A stretch of DNA of 64,000 nt from Lactobacillus isalae (GCF_947539375.1 NZ_OX443569.1:682001-746000), one strand, 5' to 3'. Positions 36,891 to 47,126 are shown, counted from the stretch's first letter. Numbers and translations: made by a program. The notes: generated by a model not told the origin, from the sequence alone.

Positions 36891-37826
36891 TTAAGCTTCA
36901 AAAGCATTAGTTAGTGGAGGAACAACTTGCTTCTTTCTTGAAACAACACCAGGTAACTTAACTTCTGAGTCTGATAACTTAGTATCAAATGCTTTTTCAA
37001 ACTTAGCTTTAGCTTCATCACTACCTACTACTAAAGCTTCTGAGTCAGAGTCAAGAATATTAGTGATCAAGAGCATAAACATATCGTAGCCTTCGCTCTT
37101 TGAAGCTTCATCCATAGCCTTTAAGAAAGCGTCTTTACGTTCTAAAGCTTCTGGTAAGTCAACAACATTAATTTGGGCTACACGAACGTTGCTACCGTTT
37201 AATTCAAAGCTCTTAGCGTCTAAATCGATTAGGTCTTCTTCTGACTTATCAGCAATGTTAGTACCAGCCTTGAGCATCTTAAGACCATATTCCTTGTAGT
37301 TAACACCAGCGATGTTAGCTAAAGCTTCAACAGCTTCTTTATCTTGATCAGTGGTAGTTGGTGACTTTAAGAGTAAAGTATCTGAAATAATAGCTGATAG
37401 CATAATTCCGGCAATATCTTGTGGAATTTCAATTTCTTTTTCGTTGTACATTTGCCACATAATTGTACTTGTACAACCTACTGGAGCGGCACGGTAGTAT
37501 AAAGGATCAGCAGTATTGAAGTTCATAATACGGTGGTGATCAACTACGTGAGTTACTTTAACTTTGTCAATGTCAGAAACACTTTGTTGAGGCTCGTTGT
37601 GGTCCACAAGCATAACAGCATCAACTTCGTTTGAAGCTGTTTTAATTACACGAGGTGCAGTAAAACCAAATTTATTTAAAGCATATTTGGTTTCATCGTT
37701 AGCTTCGCCTAAAGCAACTGCTTCGGTATCGTAGCCTAATTTATTTTGTAAGTATGAATATGCAATTGCAGTTCCAATTGCATCTGTATCAGGATTTTGG
37801 TGACCAAAAATCAATTCTTTTGCCAT
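36891..37826 (-). CDS. ppaC: Manganese-dependent inorganic pyrophosphatase
   Basis: 311 aa DHH-family enzyme that hydrolyses pyrophosphate. Metal motifs are HQNPDTDA near 9-16, DHNEP near 75 and VDHHRI near 96. The C-terminal DHHA2 domain carries the substrate-binding SRKKQVVPP near 295. GGAGC precedes the ATG. Single gene with promoter and terminator. Confidence 0.97.
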   Translation of the reverse strand: MAKELIFGHQNPDTDAIGTAIAYSYLQNKLGYDTEAVALGEANDETKYALNKFGFTAPRVIKTASNEVDAVMLVDHNEPQQSVSDIDKVKVTHVVDHHRIMNFNTADPLYYRAAPVGCTSTIMWQMYNEKEIEIPQDIAGIMLSAIISDTLLLKSPTTTDQDKEAVEALANIAGVNYKEYGLKMLKAGTNIADKSEEDLIDLDAKSFELNGSNVRVAQINVVDLPEALERKDAFLKAMDEASKSEGYDMFMLLITNILDSDSEALVVGSDEAKAKFEKAFDTKLSDSEVKLPGVVSRKKQVVPPLTNAFEA

Positions 37827-37904
37827 TATTATAGAGCTCCTTTAAAAATTATATCTATTTAATATTTTAGATTAAAGTTGAAACTTAAGCAAATCAATCC
37901 CGAT

Positions 37905-37939
37905 AGAAAAAGCATTGCTTTTGATAACAATGCTTTTCT
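37905..37939 (-). terminator. Hairpin after the LysR gene
   Basis: A 12-13-bp stem AGAAAAAGCATTG/CAATGCTTTTCT with a 10-base loop, A/T-rich base on both sides. Confidence 0.75.
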
Positions 37940-37944
37940 GATAA

Positions 37945-38898
37945 CTAGATACTTACTTTAATGTCTTCTAAGCGGCTATCATAGTCTTTTTCGTCAATAA
38001 ATTTATCCCACTCTTTTAAGAAGTTAACTAGGCGAGGTATTTCACTCTTATTCTTCCGATATATGAAACAACTTTCAAAGTTAGTTTCATTCTTGACATT
38101 TATTGGCGATAGAGTAATTTCAGCTTTGTGGGCCTTATAAAAACTCTTTGAGACATATGTATTATAGTTTGTTTGTTCAGCAAATTTTATTAGCTGATAA
38201 GGAGCGGTAAAAGTTACTGGAGTGTTCAATTCGTTATTTGGAAACTCACTAGCATAAAAGCGACGAACAATTTGGGGTAGATAATAATCTTTAGGGTAGG
38301 CAACCCACTTGTGCACTGCCATCTTGTTAAATTTTTCTTCTGGATTATGCGTTAAAAATATAACAGATTCAGGGTAGATTTGCTTAGCCATATATTGTTT
38401 CATATTTTTAACCGTTGCGTTGTGATCAGGCATATAAAGAACAGCTAGATCAAGTTGATTATTATCTAATCTATCCCAAAGCTCAGTTCTATTATAAAAG
38501 CCAATATGTAGAGTTATTTCTGGATATTTATGATTGAATTCAATTAAAAATTGATCAATAACTCTTGCTTCAATAGTAGATAATATGCCTAAAGAAATAG
38601 TTCCAGTATCTGATTTTGTATATTGTTGGATACTATCAACAGCATTATTTACAGTTGAAAATAGCGCCTTAGCTGTTTCTTCCATCTTTAAACCAGCATC
38701 AGTTAAGTAAAGCTTCTTCCCCATTTGTCCAAATAATGGAGAGCCTACTGCACGTTCTAATTTTTTAATTTGCTGAGTTAAAGCAGGTTGGGTAATTCCT
38801 AAGATTTGAGCTGCCTGAGTATAACTCATGTTGTCGATTAATTGAAGAAAGTAACGTAAAGATTTCGCGGATAAAACTGCATCAGTATTTGTTTTCAT
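37945..38898 (-). CDS. LysR-family transcriptional regulator
   Basis: 317 aa. HTH at about 10-70 (YTQAAQILGITQPALTQQIKKLE), effector domain 100-300. Not a close paralogue of the other two LysR proteins here. Lies between parC and ppaC on the same strand, with its own promoter in the 240-base gap before it. Effector and targets unknown. Confidence 0.9.
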   Translation of the reverse strand: MKTNTDAVLSAKSLRYFLQLIDNMSYTQAAQILGITQPALTQQIKKLERAVGSPLFGQMGKKLYLTDAGLKMEETAKALFSTVNNAVDSIQQYTKSDTGTISLGILSTIEARVIDQFLIEFNHKYPEITLHIGFYNRTELWDRLDNNQLDLAVLYMPDHNATVKNMKQYMAKQIYPESVIFLTHNPEEKFNKMAVHKWVAYPKDYYLPQIVRRFYASEFPNNELNTPVTFTAPYQLIKFAEQTNYNTYVSKSFYKAHKAEITLSPINVKNETNFESCFIYRKNKSEIPRLVNFLKEWDKFIDEKDYDSRLEDIKVSI

Positions 38899-39094
38899 GA
38901 TTGAATACCTCTTATATAAATCTGGAATAATATCTAATAAATAGAATCTTTAAATATATATAATTATTTTCTGATAGCCTTTTATTATAGCTTAATATAT
39001 ATCCCACACTTTTTATAATAACATCTGTACCTAGATATTTAAAACATTTACATAAAATATAGGCTATTTTTCTATAATTAATTATATTAACAAA

Positions 39095-39137
39095 AAAAGC
39101 TAAGAATAGCTTTTTTAAAAGGTTATTCTTAGCTTTT
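39095..39137 (-). terminator. Terminator of parC
   Basis: A perfect 14-bp stem AAAAGCTAAGAATA/TATTCTTAGCTTTT, loop of 15, followed by T run on the - strand. Confidence 0.93.
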
Positions 39138-39139
39138 AT

Positions 39140-41620
39140 TTAAAATAGATCTTCAGTTTTATCTCTTCCATCAGCTAGTGGTTGACCAAGGGTTAATGAA
39201 GTTGGTGTTCCATCAGTCATTGGATCTAGTACAAACGAACCGTTTGAGTAACGATCTCCTAGTGGATATTCTGAGGTATTGAGTTCAATGTGACGATCAC
39301 TAGAAGTAGTTAAATGTAAAATATGATTCTCGCCATAACTACTGATTGCCATAATTCGATGAGGCTTGGTTTTAAGTTCACGTAATACTAATACTCCACG
39401 CTTAGCACGTGTTACTTTATTTATTAGGTTTAACTTAAGTTGCTTAAATGCTCCGCGCTGTGTAATAATTCCGATCTTAATTAAATCAACATATTTAGGA
39501 TCTGCAAGAACATAATTTACGATATAGTCATCATCTTTAAGGTTAACAGACTTAACCCCTACTGCCTTAGATCCTGATGTAGGAATTTCGCTAATATCAA
39601 ATCTTACAGCATATGCCTGATTAGTAATCAAGGTAATTTCCTGTTTACTATCTGGCTTAACTTGATCAATTCTTACAACTGTACTGTCTTTAGCTTTAAG
39701 CTTAATTGCAGTAATTGCACGAGACTTATATGTTCTAGTAGGCTGTAAGTCAGATAGAGCAACTTGTTTAATATAGCCATCATTTGTAGCAATTAAGAAG
39801 TTTTGACTTGCCTTTAAGTCGTTGACTTCAAAGACGCGAATAATCTCTTCGTCAGTATCAAGACCAATTTCTTGAGAAAGGTGCTGTCCAGTTTCCTTCC
39901 ATTTTGTTTCTATTAATTCATGAACTGATCGGTAAATCAGATTTCCCTTATTAGTAAAGATATAGAGATTATCTAATGTTGACATTGTCTTTTCAAAAAT
40001 AACCTTGTCCCCATCTGGTAATCCATTATCATTAGCATCAGTTGATTGGAAAGAGCGAATTGAGGAACGCTTAAGGTATCCATCCTTACTTACTAAGACA
40101 CGTACGTCTTCATCAGCAACTAGGGCCTTTTCGTTAATTTCAATTTTGGCAGCTTTAGCTGTAATTTCAGTTCTTCTTGGTGATCCAAATTCTTTTTTAA
40201 CTGCGTTTAATTCTTTAACTACGACTTTTTCTAAAACGTTATTATCACTTAAAATTTCATTGAACTTGTCGATTTTCTTATTTAATTCAGTTTGTTCTTT
40301 CTTGAGTTGGTTAACGTCAGTATTTGTTAAGCGGTATAACTGCAAAGAAACAATAGCTTCAGCTTGGTTTGGCGTGAAGTCATATTTAGCAATTAAATTC
40401 TTCTTAGCATCTTTTTTATCTTTAGAAGATCTAATTGTTTTAATAACTTGATCCAAAATATCTAAAGCGTGAATAAGACCTTCAACAATCTCTAGTCGTT
40501 GCTTAGCTTTCTTTAAGTCAAATTCAGTTCGCTTAGTTACAACATCTTTTTTATGAGTTAAGTATGAAGATAAAATATGTTTCAACCCAACTTGCACTGG
40601 AGTCATTCGATCAATTGCAACCATGTTGAAGTTATATGAAACTTGCAAGTCAGTATTCTTAAAGAGATAGTTTAAGATATTCTCACTATCTGCACCCTTT
40701 TTTAGTTCAATTACGATCGAAAGCCCATGACGGTCGGTTTCGTCCCTTACTTCGGAAATGCCATCAATTTCCTTATTCAAACGGATTTCGTCAATCTTTT
40801 TAACCATCATTGCTTTATTGACGCCGAAAGGAACTTCAGTTACTACAATTTGTTGGCGATGTCCCTTGATATCTTGAATGGTTGTTTTAGAACGAACTTG
40901 AATTCTACCACGACCGGTTTCATAAGCTTCTTTAATGCCTTTTGTACCAAGTACGATACCACCGGTTGGAAAATCCGGTCCCTTAACAAACTCCATCAAA
41001 TTGTCTGTTGTAGCATCGGGATGCTTTAATAGATAAACAGCTGCTTCAATGACCTCAGCAAGATTATGAGGTGGAATTTCAGTCGCATATCCCGCTGAAA
41101 TTCCAGTTGAACCATTAACTAATAAATTAGGAAAATGAGCTGGTAAAACAGTTGGCTCGTATTCCGTATCATCGAAGTTCAAAATCATTTGAACTGTTTC
41201 TTTATCTATATCTTGCAAAAGTAAATTAGAAATTTTACTTAAGCGAGATTCTGTATAACGCATTGCTGCCGGGCCATCCCCGTCCATAGATCCGTTATTT
41301 CCGTGCATTTCAATTAAAGGCTCACGCATTTTCCAATCTTGAGATAGGTGAACTAAGGCACCATAGATTGAACTATCTCCATGAGGGTGAAAGTTTCCCA
41401 TTACATTTCCGACAGCTTTAGCGGCCTTCTTATAGGGCTTATCGTATGTATTATTATCTTTATACATCGCATAAAGAATACGACGTTGAACAGGTTTTAA
41501 TCCATCTCGAATATCAGGAAGAGCACGTTCTTGGATAATATATTTTGAGTATCGTCCAAATCTCTCACCCATTACTTCTTCAAGAGGTAATTCCCTAATT
41601 CTTTCAGTAGTTTTTGCCAT
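39140..41620 (-). CDS. parC: DNA topoisomerase IV subunit A
   Basis: 826 aa. With ParE it decatenates daughter chromosomes. The winged-helix/tower core (1-490) has catalytic Tyr122 in AMRYTE; C-terminal beta-pinwheel follows. In the quinolone-resistance region GDSSIYGAL, the Ser matching S80 of S. aureus is kept (Ser83), but the position normally Glu/Asp84 is Gly87 (codon 41360-41362). The gene lies 16 bases after parE in the conserved parE-parC operon. Confidence 0.97.
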   Translation of the reverse strand: MAKTTERIRELPLEEVMGERFGRYSKYIIQERALPDIRDGLKPVQRRILYAMYKDNNTYDKPYKKAAKAVGNVMGNFHPHGDSSIYGALVHLSQDWKMREPLIEMHGNNGSMDGDGPAAMRYTESRLSKISNLLLQDIDKETVQMILNFDDTEYEPTVLPAHFPNLLVNGSTGISAGYATEIPPHNLAEVIEAAVYLLKHPDATTDNLMEFVKGPDFPTGGIVLGTKGIKEAYETGRGRIQVRSKTTIQDIKGHRQQIVVTEVPFGVNKAMMVKKIDEIRLNKEIDGISEVRDETDRHGLSIVIELKKGADSENILNYLFKNTDLQVSYNFNMVAIDRMTPVQVGLKHILSSYLTHKKDVVTKRTEFDLKKAKQRLEIVEGLIHALDILDQVIKTIRSSKDKKDAKKNLIAKYDFTPNQAEAIVSLQLYRLTNTDVNQLKKEQTELNKKIDKFNEILSDNNVLEKVVVKELNAVKKEFGSPRRTEITAKAAKIEINEKALVADEDVRVLVSKDGYLKRSSIRSFQSTDANDNGLPDGDKVIFEKTMSTLDNLYIFTNKGNLIYRSVHELIETKWKETGQHLSQEIGLDTDEEIIRVFEVNDLKASQNFLIATNDGYIKQVALSDLQPTRTYKSRAITAIKLKAKDSTVVRIDQVKPDSKQEITLITNQAYAVRFDISEIPTSGSKAVGVKSVNLKDDDYIVNYVLADPKYVDLIKIGIITQRGAFKQLKLNLINKVTRAKRGVLVLRELKTKPHRIMAISSYGENHILHLTTSSDRHIELNTSEYPLGDRYSNGSFVLDPMTDGTPTSLTLGQPLADGRDKTEDLF

Positions 41621-41636
41621 TTAAAAATATAACCTC

Positions 41637-43595
41637 TTAATCTCTACTTGTTTCTAGGATTGATCCATCTTCACCCATGCGGAATTTAACATTTTCGTCA
41701 ATCCATTTTCTTCTTGGAGCAACCTTGTCACCCATCAGGGTAGTTACACGCTTTTCAGCAAGTTGTGCGTCGTCAATCTTAACTCTAATTAGAGTACGTG
41801 TTTCAGGATTCATAGTAGTTTCCCACAATTGATCAGCGTTCATTTCACCTAAACCTTTGAAGCGTTGCAAAGCAAATCCTTTACCCATGTCCTTAGAATC
41901 TTCACTTAGTTCCTCATCAGTCCAAGCATATTTAATTTTAGCCTTTGCACCATTTCCCTTTTGGAGCTTGTAAAGTGGTGGAAGAGCAATATAAACTCGA
42001 CCTGCTTCAACCATTGGACGCATATACCTGTAAAAGAAAGTTAATAACAAAATTTGAATGTGAGCACCATCGGTATCTGCGTCTGTCATGATAATGATTT
42101 TGTCATAATTTGCATCTTTAATTTGAAAATCAGAACCAACACCAGCACCGATTGTATGAATCATAGTATTTATTTCTTCATTTTTGAAAATATCTTGCAA
42201 TTTAGCTTTTTGCGTATTTAAAACTTTACCACGTAATGGCAAGATTGCTTGGAATTTTCGATCTCGACCTTGTTTTGCAGATCCTCCGGCTGAGTCCCCT
42301 TCGACTAAGAATAATTCATTTTTCTTAGGATTACGCGATTGAGCAGGAGTCAATTTCCCTGAAAGAATTTCTTTCTTTCGTCTCTTTTTACCGCTTCGGC
42401 TTTCATCTCTTGCTTTTTTAGCGGCTTCACGTGCATCCCTAGCTTTTTGTGCTTTTTGAACTAAACTTTGAGCAAATTCTCCATTTTCCATCAAATAGTA
42501 AGAAAGTTGCTCATAAACAATACTGTCAACAACGCTTCTAGCTTGCGGAGTACCTAATTTTCCTTTAGTTTGGCCTTCAAACTCTAATAACTCTTCTGGG
42601 ATTTTAACAGATAAAACTGCGCTTAAACCTTCACGATAGTCACTACCCTCGAGGCCTTTATCTTTGTTCTTTAATAGTCCTTGCTTTTTAGCATAATCGT
42701 TAAAAGCTTTAGTAAATCCGCTTCTTGCTCCAGCTTCATGACTACCACCATCAGCAGTACGGACATTATTTACAAAGGAAACAAAATTTTCCGAATAACC
42801 ATCATTATATTGACCAGAAAATTCTACCTCAATACCATTTTGCTTACCTGAAAAGTAAAATACATCTCCCATCGTATCCTTATCTTCATTCAAATAAGAT
42901 ACAAATGATTTGATTCCATCTTCATAGAGAAATTCATCATGATGTTCAGGTTCACGCTCATCAGTTAAAGTAAACTTAACACCCTTTAGGAGAAATGCTG
43001 ATTCACGAATTCGTTCTTGAATTGTTTCATACTTATAAGTCGTGGTTGAAAAGATAGTGGCATCAGGTTTAAAAGTAATCGTAGTTCCATTTTTATCTTT
43101 GGTCTTGCCCAAATGTTTAAGAGTACCAATTGGATGACCACCATTTTCAAATTCTTCTTCATAAGCCTGTCCATCTCTAACAACTCTTACCTTTAAATAA
43201 GAAGATAAGGCGTTTACGACAGACGATCCAACTCCATGTAAACCACCAGAAGTTTGATAGTTCTTCTCAGTAAACTTACCACCTGCGTGCAAGACTGTCA
43301 GAATAACTTCAATTGTTGGAATTCCAGATGCATGCATCCCAGTTGGCATCCCTCGTCCAAAGTCCTGTACTGTGATTGAATTGTCCTTATGGATAGTTAC
43401 ATTGATTTCTTTACCATAACCAGCCATTGCTTCATCAACTGAATTATCAACAATTTCATAAACTAGTTGATTCAAACCATGTCGATCAGTTGAGCCAATA
43501 TACATCCCTGGACGTTTTCTTACTGCCTCTAGTCCATGAAGAATCTGAATCGAAGAATCATCATATGAACTGGTAGTTTTATTTGTTTTAGCCAA
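41637..43595 (-). CDS. parE: DNA topoisomerase IV subunit B
   Basis: 652 aa from TTG 43595, chosen because GGAGG lies seven bases upstream; an earlier TTG at 43622 has no ribosome site. GHKL ATPase (1-220: EIVDNSVDEAMAGYG, GRGMPTG, GLHGVGSSVVNALS), transducer domain, and Toprim (EGDSAGGSAKQGRDR near 425, DADTDGAHI near 500). The C-terminal QRFKGLGEMNADQLW distinguishes type II topoisomerase B subunits. Divergent from plsY, as in Bacillus. Confidence 0.97.
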   Translation of the reverse strand: MAKTNKTTSSYDDSSIQILHGLEAVRKRPGMYIGSTDRHGLNQLVYEIVDNSVDEAMAGYGKEINVTIHKDNSITVQDFGRGMPTGMHASGIPTIEVILTVLHAGGKFTEKNYQTSGGLHGVGSSVVNALSSYLKVRVVRDGQAYEEEFENGGHPIGTLKHLGKTKDKNGTTITFKPDATIFSTTTYKYETIQERIRESAFLLKGVKFTLTDEREPEHHDEFLYEDGIKSFVSYLNEDKDTMGDVFYFSGKQNGIEVEFSGQYNDGYSENFVSFVNNVRTADGGSHEAGARSGFTKAFNDYAKKQGLLKNKDKGLEGSDYREGLSAVLSVKIPEELLEFEGQTKGKLGTPQARSVVDSIVYEQLSYYLMENGEFAQSLVQKAQKARDAREAAKKARDESRSGKKRRKKEILSGKLTPAQSRNPKKNELFLVEGDSAGGSAKQGRDRKFQAILPLRGKVLNTQKAKLQDIFKNEEINTMIHTIGAGVGSDFQIKDANYDKIIIMTDADTDGAHIQILLLTFFYRYMRPMVEAGRVYIALPPLYKLQKGNGAKAKIKYAWTDEELSEDSKDMGKGFALQRFKGLGEMNADQLWETTMNPETRTLIRVKIDDAQLAEKRVTTLMGDKVAPRRKWIDENVKFRMGEDGSILETSRD

Positions 43596-43694
43596 ATAAA
43601 TGCCTCCATTTTTAACAGACAATCAAAATCAGTCCCACAGCCATTATAATCTCTGTTAAAATAGCTTTAGATTTTAAATGGGGTTGAAAATTGA

Positions 43695-44354
43695 ATGTCT
43701 ACGTTGAATTATTTACTAGTTTTTATTTTAGCATACTTAATCGGGTCCTTTCCTACAGGTGTGTTAGTCGGAAAAATATTTTTTCATGAAGATATAAGAA
43801 ATTTTGGATCAGGAAATATTGGAACAACTAATTCGTTCAGAGTGATGGGTCCAGTAGCTGGAAGCGCAGTTTTAATCATTGATGTGTTAAAAGGAACACT
43901 TGCTACAGACTTACCATTACTTTTTCATTTAAAAGGACCAAAGTATTTATTATTAATTGCAGGTGCCTGTGCTATCTTAGGTCATACATTCTCAATCTTC
44001 CTGAAATTCAAGGGAGGAAAAGCGGTAGCAACTAGTGCAGGTGTCTTCCTAGGCTATAACCTAAAATTCTTTGGACTATGTGCGGTAATATTTTTACCAA
44101 TGCTCTTTATTACTTCTTATGTAAGTTTATCAAGCCTAGTTTCTATCGTAATAATCTTTATTTGTTCCTTTTGGTTTCATGATATATTTCTTACAATCAT
44201 TACTGGAATTATGATGATCTTACTGTTTGTGAGACATCGTTCTAATATCAAACGGTTAGTTAATCACCAAGAAAATATCGTTCCTTTTGGACTGTGGTAT
44301 TGGTATAAAAAGTCCCATGGATTGCTCGATAAGAAATCTAAAATAAATAAATAG
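43695..44354 (+). CDS. plsY: Acyl-phosphate glycerol-3-phosphate acyltransferase
   Basis: 219 aa, five membrane segments. It moves the acyl group from acyl phosphate to glycerol-3-phosphate, first step of phospholipid synthesis. The three cytoplasmic motifs are seen: GSGNIGTTN near 35, GHTFSIFLKFKGGKAVATS near 98 and the region before KRLVNHQENIVPFG. Ribosome site is weak (GGGG 12 bases upstream). Divergent from parE with a 72-base promoter gap. Confidence 0.95.
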   Translation: MSTLNYLLVFILAYLIGSFPTGVLVGKIFFHEDIRNFGSGNIGTTNSFRVMGPVAGSAVLIIDVLKGTLATDLPLLFHLKGPKYLLLIAGACAILGHTFSIFLKFKGGKAVATSAGVFLGYNLKFFGLCAVIFLPMLFITSYVSLSSLVSIVIIFICSFWFHDIFLTIITGIMMILLFVRHRSNIKRLVNHQENIVPFGLWYWYKKSHGLLDKKSKINK

Positions 44355-44361
44355 TAAGAAC

Positions 44362-44399
44362 AAAAGACTGCTAAAGTTAATGCTTTAACAGTCTTTTTT
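44362..44399 (+). terminator. Terminator of plsY
   Basis: An 11-12-bp stem AAGACTGCTAAAG/CTTTAACAGTCTT with one mismatch, followed by a T run. Confidence 0.85.
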
Positions 44400-44456
44400 C
44401 ATAGATATTATACTTTATTCAAACAGATGTTCGCAAGAGAAATTTATATCCAATTT

Positions 44457-45071
44457 TTAGTAAGGATAGTTATCTAGGTGATCTTTTTCGGTAATTTTTC
44501 TTACTACACGACCTGGAACACCTAAGACAAGTGAATTATCTGGAATATCTTTGGTAACGACACTACCAGCTCCAATAACACAATTTTTGCCAATAGTTAC
44601 TCCCGGACAGACAGTTACATTAGTTGCTAACCAGCAGTTATCTCCAATTGTAATTGGAGCCCCATATTCGATGTCAGCAATCTTGCCATCTTTTTGAAGG
44701 CGTGCATTACGCTGCTCAGGCAATAAAGGATGAAGCGGAGTTACTAATGAAGTGTTTGGTCCGCACATTACATTATCGCCTATCGTTACAGGACAGGTAT
44801 CGAGAATGGTTAGGTTGAAGTTAGCATAGAAGTTTTTACCCAGCTTAGTAAATTTGCCATAGTCAACTTCAACTGGACCTTGTAAATACACTCCCTCTTC
44901 ATGATCTGGGAAGAGTTCATCAATAATTGCTTTTCTAACTGCTTTATCTTCATCAGCAGTCTGATTATAATCTCTACTTAAGCGATGCGCTTTAGTTGAA
45001 ATTTCTTTTAATTCTTTAGTATCTGGTCGATATGGTAAACCGGCAAGCATCTTTTTAGTATTTTCTTCCAT
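44457..45071 (-). CDS. Maltose/galactoside O-acetyltransferase-like enzyme
   Basis: 204 aa, Maa/LacA/NodL family. An N-terminal Mac domain (about 8-60) is followed by left-handed beta-helix hexapeptide repeats (ITIGDNCWLATNVTVCPGVTIG near 145-165, CVIGAGSVVT). It would transfer acetyl from acetyl-CoA to a sugar hydroxyl; the sugar is unknown. Alone at the edge of the decaying carbohydrate-type zone. Confidence 0.88.
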   Translation of the reverse strand: MEENTKKMLAGLPYRPDTKELKEISTKAHRLSRDYNQTADEDKAVRKAIIDELFPDHEEGVYLQGPVEVDYGKFTKLGKNFYANFNLTILDTCPVTIGDNVMCGPNTSLVTPLHPLLPEQRNARLQKDGKIADIEYGAPITIGDNCWLATNVTVCPGVTIGKNCVIGAGSVVTKDIPDNSLVLGVPGRVVRKITEKDHLDNYPY

Positions 45072-45176
45072 TTATCTAAACCTAATTTCTTTAGTTATTT
45101 ACTCTTTTATTTTATCTACTAATACATAAAATAGCATATTTTTGTTTATTTGATTCCTTAAGATTATGATAATAAA

Positions 45177-45500
45177 TTGAAATGGAGGAAGCGGTCTGAC
45201 CTACTTAGTATTAAAGGGATTGGTCCTGAAACGGCTGATGTAATTCTAATGTACGGAATTCAAAAAGGAGAATTTGTTGTTGATACTTATGCTAGACGCT
45301 TATTTGCATGCTTAGATTATCAACTACCTCCCTCTTATCAAAAGGCCAAAGACTTAGTTGAAGCTAATGTAGACCATTTTACACTGCGCAACTATCAAAA
45401 CTTTCATGCCATGATTGTCATGTTCAATCAAAAATACAGGTTGCCAAAAGATTTTGAGAATACTTTCTTGCATGGCTACCAATTAAGGATTGAAAAATAA
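45177..45500 (+). pseudogene. HhH-GPD DNA glycosylase, N-terminally truncated
   Basis: 107 codons from a TTG. LLSIKGIGPETADVILMYG is the helix-hairpin-helix with VVDTYARR, which carries the catalytic Asp, so it is the C-terminal half of an endonuclease III/MagIII-like glycosylase (usual length about 210-220). The N-terminal half is absent; the 105 bases upstream have no matching frame. GGAGGAAG lies inside the frame, not before it. Probably a remnant, with its terminator kept. Confidence 0.75.
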
Positions 45501-45531
45501 AAGAGACTAGCACTAAACTAGTCTCTTTTTT
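45499..45531 (+). terminator. Terminator after the glycosylase fragment
   Basis: An 11-bp stem AAAGAGACTAG/CTAGTCTCTTT with a 7-base loop and T run. Confidence 0.9.
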
Positions 45532-45545
45532 GATAAAAATATCTC

Positions 45546-46421
45546 TTATTCTGAATCACGAAGTTGTTTTAGACTCTCGCCAAAAATATTATCAATTACA
45601 GCTGGATCGCGGTGATCAAAGAATTGGCTTTCGCCCTTATCTAATTCTTTAATCTTGTCCATTTCATCTTGTGTTAAATTAAAGTCAAAAATATCGATAT
45701 TCTCTTTTTGACGTTTCTCATGAACTGATTTTGGAATAACAATGATATCTTGTTGAGTAAGCCAGCGTAAGATGACTTGAGCGACCGTCTTGTGATGAGC
45801 TTCCGCAATACCTTTTAATACCTTATTATTGAAAATATCATGCTTACCCTCTGCAAATTGAGCCCAAGCCTCTACAGCGACGTCTCTTCCTTGGAAGAAT
45901 TTAACATCGTTAGTTTGTTGGAACCATGGATTAATTTCAATTTGATTAATGGCTGGTTTATCTTCATGTGCAAGCTCTAAATTCATATATTGATCAGGAT
46001 AAAAGTTTGATAAACCAATTGAGCGAACCTTACCAGCACGCTTAGCAGCAGCTAAAGCATTCCAAGCACCAAATGTGTCACCATATGGTTGATGAAGTAA
46101 TACTAAGTCTAAATAATCAGTCCCTAGTTCCTTTAAATCATGATCAATTGCTTTAGTTGCTTTTTCAAATGACATATTAGAAACCCAAATTTTTGTAGTT
46201 AAGAAAATATCATCTCTATTAACTGCGCTTTCTGCTATTGCTTGACCAACGGCAATTTGGTTCTCATATACTTCTGCTGTATCAATCATTCTATAGCCAT
46301 TTGCAAGGGCCATTTCAACTGTTTGTCTTGCTTTTTCGTGATCTGGTATTTGAAAGACCCCCAAACCAAGTAAAGGCATCTTATTGCCATCATTTAATGT
46401 AATTGTTGGAACTTTTGTCAT
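45546..46421 (-). CDS. Aldo/keto reductase
   Basis: 291 aa NADPH-dependent reductase of the 2,5-diketogluconate reductase type. Catalytic tetrad is Asp/Tyr in DTAEVYEN (near 47-54), Lys in TTKIWVS (near 76) and His in LLHQPYG (near 109). The coenzyme phosphate site IPKSVHEKR is near 232. Substrate unknown. A second, broken reductase of the same superfamily follows on the same strand. Confidence 0.92.
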   Translation of the reverse strand: MTKVPTITLNDGNKMPLLGLGVFQIPDHEKARQTVEMALANGYRMIDTAEVYENQIAVGQAIAESAVNRDDIFLTTKIWVSNMSFEKATKAIDHDLKELGTDYLDLVLLHQPYGDTFGAWNALAAAKRAGKVRSIGLSNFYPDQYMNLELAHEDKPAINQIEINPWFQQTNDVKFFQGRDVAVEAWAQFAEGKHDIFNNKVLKGIAEAHHKTVAQVILRWLTQQDIIVIPKSVHEKRQKENIDIFDFNLTQDEMDKIKELDKGESQFFDHRDPAVIDNIFGESLKQLRDSE

Positions 46422-46489
46422 AGTATAGTCCTCCTTTTTCTAACAACTTCATTTTAGTGCTAGAAAAGTAATAAATAAAATAAATAGGA

Positions 46490-46818
46490 CTATTTTCTGG
46501 CATCGTTAATTAAATACTGAGTCCAATTATGTTCACGATCCCGATTATGTTCACGATCCCGATTATCAGCCATTACACCTTCTAGGTCATGAGCCTTATA
46601 TGGTGCCTGGAGAGTATGATTTTCTTCTTTATTTAAGTTAATATTGATAGCTTCTTCTAAGGCATCTAAGTGATGAGCTTTTGTTGCTCCGACAATTGGG
46701 GCAGTTACTCTTGTTTTAAGCCAGGCAAGAGCAATTGCAGCCATTGAAGTGTTGTGATTTTGAGCTATTTTTTCTACTTCATCGATAATTGGGTGGTCAA
46801 TATCGATAGTTTTACCAT
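46490..46818 (-). pseudogene. Aldo/keto reductase, C-terminal remnant
   Basis: The open frame (about 109 codons) begins after a stop and carries DEVEKIAQ...MAAIALAWL and PIVGATKAHHLDAL, the C-terminal third of a YajO/Tas-type aldo/keto reductase. A Met inside gives an 84-codon product, but the barrel and active site are gone. Near the end an 18-bp tandem duplication adds HNRDRE. Confidence 0.85.
46526..46561. repeat. 18-bp tandem duplication in the reductase remnant
   Basis: ATTATGTTCACGATCCCG occurs twice head to tail (46526-46543, 46544-46561), followed by a partial third start ATTAT. It keeps the reading frame. Confidence 0.95.
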
Positions 46819-47083
46819 ATCTTTATTACTTCAGCTAATCCTTTCTTTACTTAAATAGTATAAAAATTTTGAGGGATGAAATTGATGTTAGACTTGTTAA
46901 TCAAGTGGCCAAGTTAATTTCAAATTCAAAATATATTTTTATGTTTGGCATAAAAGAATTAAAAATCATTGCGAAAAAAAGTTTCAATAATTAATCCAAA
47001 CAAAGCTGTTTTTTATAGAAAGATGAACTTTTTGTTCAATGTAACAGATCTATCATAGTTACTTTTTCATAATTCTTCTAAAT
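46819..47083. other. Intergenic, nothing recognised
   Basis: About 265 AT-rich bases between the reductase remnant and a terminator. Short frames only, none protein-like. Confidence 0.5.
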
Positions 47084-47114
47084 AAAAAACACAGTGGTAA
47101 ATATACTACTGTGC
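47084..47114 (-). terminator. Terminator of the 78-aa gene
   Basis: A 10-bp stem CACAGTGGTA/TACTACTGTG, one wobble, followed by T run on the - strand. Confidence 0.85.
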
Positions 47115-47126
47115 TCTCTTACATAA

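Noticed and set aside
40005-40451. 148-codon open frame on + strand inside parC
   Set aside because: It is antisense to a conserved part of parC and has no ribosome site; a shadow of the real gene.
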